Assembly: GCA_949286725.1 (NCBI GenBank)
Contig: CASECZ010000003.1
Coordinates: 62,001 to 126,000 of the forward strand
From: an uncultured Clostridia bacterium
GTDB lineage: Bacteria; Bacillota; Clostridia; Christensenellales; CAG-917
Direction of reading: 5' to 3'
DNA: 64,000 nt
The notes beneath the pieces are model-generated. The model saw only the letters and a list, made by a program, of their open reading frames with translations. It ran no database searches and had not been told where the DNA came from. This document shows positions 61,218 through 64,000 of the stretch, piece after piece (the stretch's first letter is position 1; each line of letters starts with the position of its first letter). The position numbers and the translations under genes were made by a program.

Positions 61218-64000
61218 ATGAAAAATCGGGGAAGCAAAATCAAATCCGCAGCATTGAAAATCGTCTTGTGCGTACTGCTCGTCGCATTGACGGCGGGGTG
61301 CCTTGCCGCGTGCAACGGCAAGGGGAAGGAACTGCCTTCGGCAACGCCGTCCACGTGGGAGAGCGACCTCGGAGCGGTGGCGGAGAGAGTGGCGCAGGCG
61401 GTGAAACTCAACGGCGGCGAAATCAACTTTTCGCTGACGGCGGACATAGGTTTCTCGGACGGGGACAAGGTCTTGCTCAATGCGGGGCTCAATTACTGTC
61501 TGAACGACCTGGACCGCTCCGTGCTTGCCGTGAGACTGACGCGCGACGACGACGTGCTGTTCTCCGTTCTGAGCAACAATTCCACAACGTATATCGACGT
61601 CGTGCCCAACGAGTACGTCGGGGACGCCAAGTTGCAGATACTCAATCTCGGTCTTTTCGACTGGCTCAACGTATCGTACAACGAAAACACGCAGAGCGGT
61701 GCCGAGCGGGCGTTTGCCGATATGCTGGTCAACCTTGGCAAAACTTTCTTCGGCGGCGTTGACATCGAGAGCAACGGCAACGTCTACGTTTTTTCTTTCT
61801 CCAAACAGTTTCCCGAAAAGGCGGTCGAATACTTCTCCGCGGTGACTTCCGCGCTGGGGCCCACGGCGGAGGCTGTTCTGTTGGGTGCCTTCAAGGTGCG
61901 CACGCCTTCGGAACTGCTGTATATGTTGCCCGCAATGGAGGGTGAACTTGCCTTCGATTTTTCCTCTGCGGAACGCATCAACGTGAGCGGGCGGCAATTC
62001 ACCGTCAACGGCGAACCCGCGCAACTTTCCTCGTCGTTTGCCGTGAGTTACGACACGGACGAAAGTCTGTACTCGCTCTTTCCCGCAGACGGCACGGGGT
62101 ACGTGCAGACCAAAATCGGCAACTCGCATATGACGGGTACGATAGGAATGTACGACGGGGCGACGCCCGTGGTGGAGTACGAATACGAACTGAACGCGAA
62201 TATAGACCTGCTCAAACTCGCGCTCAACGATTTCGACCTGACCGCCTTGTCCGAGGACAACTATCTGCACTTCAAGGTCAGCCACAAATGCGACTCTTCC
62301 TGCGGCGATTTCTGCGACAGCCGTATGGGCGGTTCCCTCGGGTCTGTGTTCGAAATAGGTTTTTCGCCGTCGGACTTCGACTCCTACAACATATTTCTTT
62401 CCGTCAATCTCAAAGCCTTGTTGTCCAAGGAGTACGTGGCGTCGCTGAGCGGCGATTACGGCACGATAGGCATGCTTGCGCTTCCCGATTACACGCTGTT
62501 TGCTTATCCGCATTCCTCTTTCGGCAAGGATTCCGTGCTGTATAAGCTGTTGCTTATGCTGTACGGCAACAACATATTCAACTCCGGCGCGTTCGACGTT
62601 TACGTCAACGACATAACCGACACCGCGTCCGAGGAAGAGCAGTTTATCAACGAAATCATCGGTCAGTACGTGGACGACGGGTATCACCGTATAGACCGCG
62701 CCCATTTCGACATAGAGGAGAACGCATACGGACAGGCGCGCAAGTACAATGTGTACAACCAGACCGTCTACATCATCGCCGACGACGTGTCCGAGGTGAA
62801 GGATTACGGGTTCGAGTTCGGCGCGCTGGGGTTCTGGTACGTTCTGCCTCTCGACTGGACGTTCGAAGCCCCCGCGACCGCGTCCGACGGCAAAACCGTG
62901 CTGACCAACATATACGACTGGCGCGGCAATCTGTTGCACGGCGTGGACGTCGACGGCAATTACGTGCCGATGAGCCCGCAGGAGGCGGCGTCGCTCAGCG
63001 ACTGCTATCTGCACGCCGATTACGTGCGCTACGACAAGTCGGGCACCGAGAGTTTCAACTCCCGCATCGTGGAAGTCGACGGTCTGGATTTCGGCAGCAG
63101 GAAAGTGCAGGAAGTCACTCTGCGGGTGGAATATCCGAACCCCTTGCATTCTGGGCGTATAAACACCATATTCGATGGTGTGCACAAGTCCTTCTGCGTG
63201 GACGTCAAGGCGTACATCAAACTCACGGACGAAACGGCGGGCAACTCCGTCTCCTTTACGCAGGACCTCGGCGACGAGAAGTTCTACGTGACGGGCGCCA
63301 GCGCGGAACCTCCCGCGTTTCTGGTCGCCGACGTCGGCATTTCGTACGTGAACGGCTACGTCAAGAAGATGAGAATCACGGGCGAATGCGACGCCGTCGT
63401 GTTCAGCAATAACCTGCTTTTCCAGAGGTACTACACGGTTGAGACGGGCGAAGTCGAGGTCGTGTTCGAGGTGTCCAACAAGAAAATCGTGCGCACCTAT
63501 ACGGTGCAGAAACCCGATTCCGTCGAGTTCGTCATAGACTCTTCGCGCATCGGACCTTTCAACGTGGGCGACACGGTGTATATGTCCAACTTCACCAACT
63601 ACGTCAAGGCGTATGCCGTCTACAACGACCTGCCCGAACGCATCGGCGTGTACCTGCGCGCGACCGATATATACATCAACGGAATTCCGCTGTCCGAAAG
63701 TTCGTCCGACTGGCACAGCGAGAATATCAGCGATTACGGCAGTTACACGGTGACCTTCCTGCGCGAGAACAACTACATCTGCAAGGTGCGCAAACTGGGT
63801 TACGAGAGCGAAGCGTTCACCGTACCCGTGCGCGGGGCGCAGGCGACCGCCCCCGTCTATCAGTACGTCGTCGGCACGACGATGCCCGAGTACTATTTCA
63901 CGGGAGTGGATTACAGGGTGCTCGGTTCGATTTCCAACGCACAGCACGGCGAAACCCCGCAAGGGTATTCCGTATACGACTTTACGGTGACGATAAGCAA
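61218..64000 (+). CDS. Large lipoprotein of unknown function (3' end outside the window)
   Basis: The frame stays open from the ATG at 61218 to the window edge, 927 codons so far. A lipoprotein signal (KIKSAALKIVLCVLLVALTAGCLAAC) ends at C32 (LAAC; C28 is an alternative). The mature part is acidic, beta-rich in appearance and rich in Tyr, Asn and Asp. A first region (to about residue 420) resembles a large surface fold with repeated sheets; the later part contains short Ig-like segments (for example KIVRTYTVQKPDSVEFVIDS). I recognise no catalytic motif. It follows a two-component pair closely, so it may be a regulated surface protein. Only weak ribosome site (TAAGACG) is visible. Confidence 0.8.
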   Translation, partial: MKNRGSKIKSAALKIVLCVLLVALTAGCLAACNGKGKELPSATPSTWESDLGAVAERVAQAVKLNGGEINFSLTADIGFSDGDKVLLNAGLNYCLNDLDRSVLAVRLTRDDDVLFSVLSNNSTTYIDVVPNEYVGDAKLQILNLGLFDWLNVSYNENTQSGAERAFADMLVNLGKTFFGGVDIESNGNVYVFSFSKQFPEKAVEYFSAVTSALGPTAEAVLLGAFKVRTPSELLYMLPAMEGELAFDFSSAERINVSGRQFTVNGEPAQLSSSFAVSYDTDESLYSLFPADGTGYVQTKIGNSHMTGTIGMYDGATPVVEYEYELNANIDLLKLALNDFDLTALSEDNYLHFKVSHKCDSSCGDFCDSRMGGSLGSVFEIGFSPSDFDSYNIFLSVNLKALLSKEYVASLSGDYGTIGMLALPDYTLFAYPHSSFGKDSVLYKLLLMLYGNNIFNSGAFDVYVNDITDTASEEEQFINEIIGQYVDDGYHRIDRAHFDIEENAYGQARKYNVYNQTVYIIADDVSEVKDYGFEFGALGFWYVLPLDWTFEAPATASDGKTVLTNIYDWRGNLLHGVDVDGNYVPMSPQEAASLSDCYLHADYVRYDKSGTESFNSRIVEVDGLDFGSRKVQEVTLRVEYPNPLHSGRINTIFDGVHKSFCVDVKAYIKLTDETAGNSVSFTQDLGDEKFYVTGASAEPPAFLVADVGISYVNGYVKKMRITGECDAVVFSNNLLFQRYYTVETGEVEVVFEVSNKKIVRTYTVQKPDSVEFVIDSSRIGPFNVGDTVYMSNFTNYVKAYAVYNDLPERIGVYLRATDIYINGIPLSESSSDWHSENISDYGSYTVTFLRENNYICKVRKLGYESEAFTVPVRGAQATAPVYQYVVGTTMPEYYFTGVDYRVLGSISNAQHGETPQGYSVYDFTVTIS

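Noticed and set aside
61131..63962. 943-codon open frame on the minus strand
   Set aside because: It is the exact antisense shadow of the plus-strand lipoprotein frame, which has a lipoprotein signal; the shadow has no ribosome site and an unlikely His/Arg/Val-rich composition.

Overview
The window is 64 kb of a moderately GC-rich bacterial chromosome. It looks like Bacillota, class Clostridia, probably an uncultured anaerobic gut or environmental lineage. The evidence is a Trp T-box leader, a two-subunit glycine decarboxylase (GcvPA/GcvPB), a one-piece tmRNA, strong AGGAGG ribosome sites, TTGACA-17-TATAAT promoters, Gram-positive-type lipoproteins and a collagen-like surface protein. No phage, insertion sequence or CRISPR array was seen. 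It reads as core chromosome with some lineage-specific operons.

Layout. 0-6 kb: the start of an acyl-CoA synthetase gene (minus strand), then two small winged-helix-like membrane proteins translationally coupled to uvrB-uvrA. 6-9.4 kb: an autoregulated XRE repressor and an ArsR plus heavy-metal P-type ATPase operon. 9.6-20 kb: an M28-like membrane peptidase, a MacB/FtsX-type ABC fusion, a membrane zincin-like protein, tcdA, dtd, an rRNA methyltransferase, a nitroreductase, an AlkD-like protein and an aldose epimerase. 20-27 kb: nptA plus a PhoB/PhoR-like two-component pair, and divergently a second FtsX-type ABC fusion. 27-32 kb: a membrane-anchored sialidase-like protein, a DUF308-like protein, tmRNA, a ferredoxin-like aldo/keto reductase and an esterase. 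32-34.5 kb: a duplicated DUF1538 membrane protein with two P-II-like regulators. 34.6-41.2 kb: a complete glycine cleavage operon including lipoate ligase and dihydrolipoyl dehydrogenase. 42-46 kb: a heterodimeric ABC exporter. 46-50 kb: a GMP synthase lacking its glutaminase domain and a polar amino acid ABC importer. 50-55 kb: T-box-controlled TrpB2 in a gene-poor stretch, then a ClC antiporter. 55-64 kb: a PI-PLC-like protein, a histidine phosphatase, a glycosyltransferase divergent from a collagen-like protein, a second two-component system and a large lipoprotein cut by the window edge.

The most unusual observations are these. (1) The amino acid ABC importer at 47.3-49.8 kb has a substrate-binding protein whose two halves are in circularly permuted order, and its ATPase carries an insertion of about 85 charged residues before the signature motif. 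(2) The DUF1538 plus two P-II-like genes form an uncharacterised regulated-transport module. (3) Three unrelated genes (14430, 17345 minus, 34603) have a consensus promoter ending exactly 6 nt before the ATG with no Shine-Dalgarno, which predicts leaderless mRNAs. (4) Both two-component loci carry 11-bp-phased direct repeats at their promoters.
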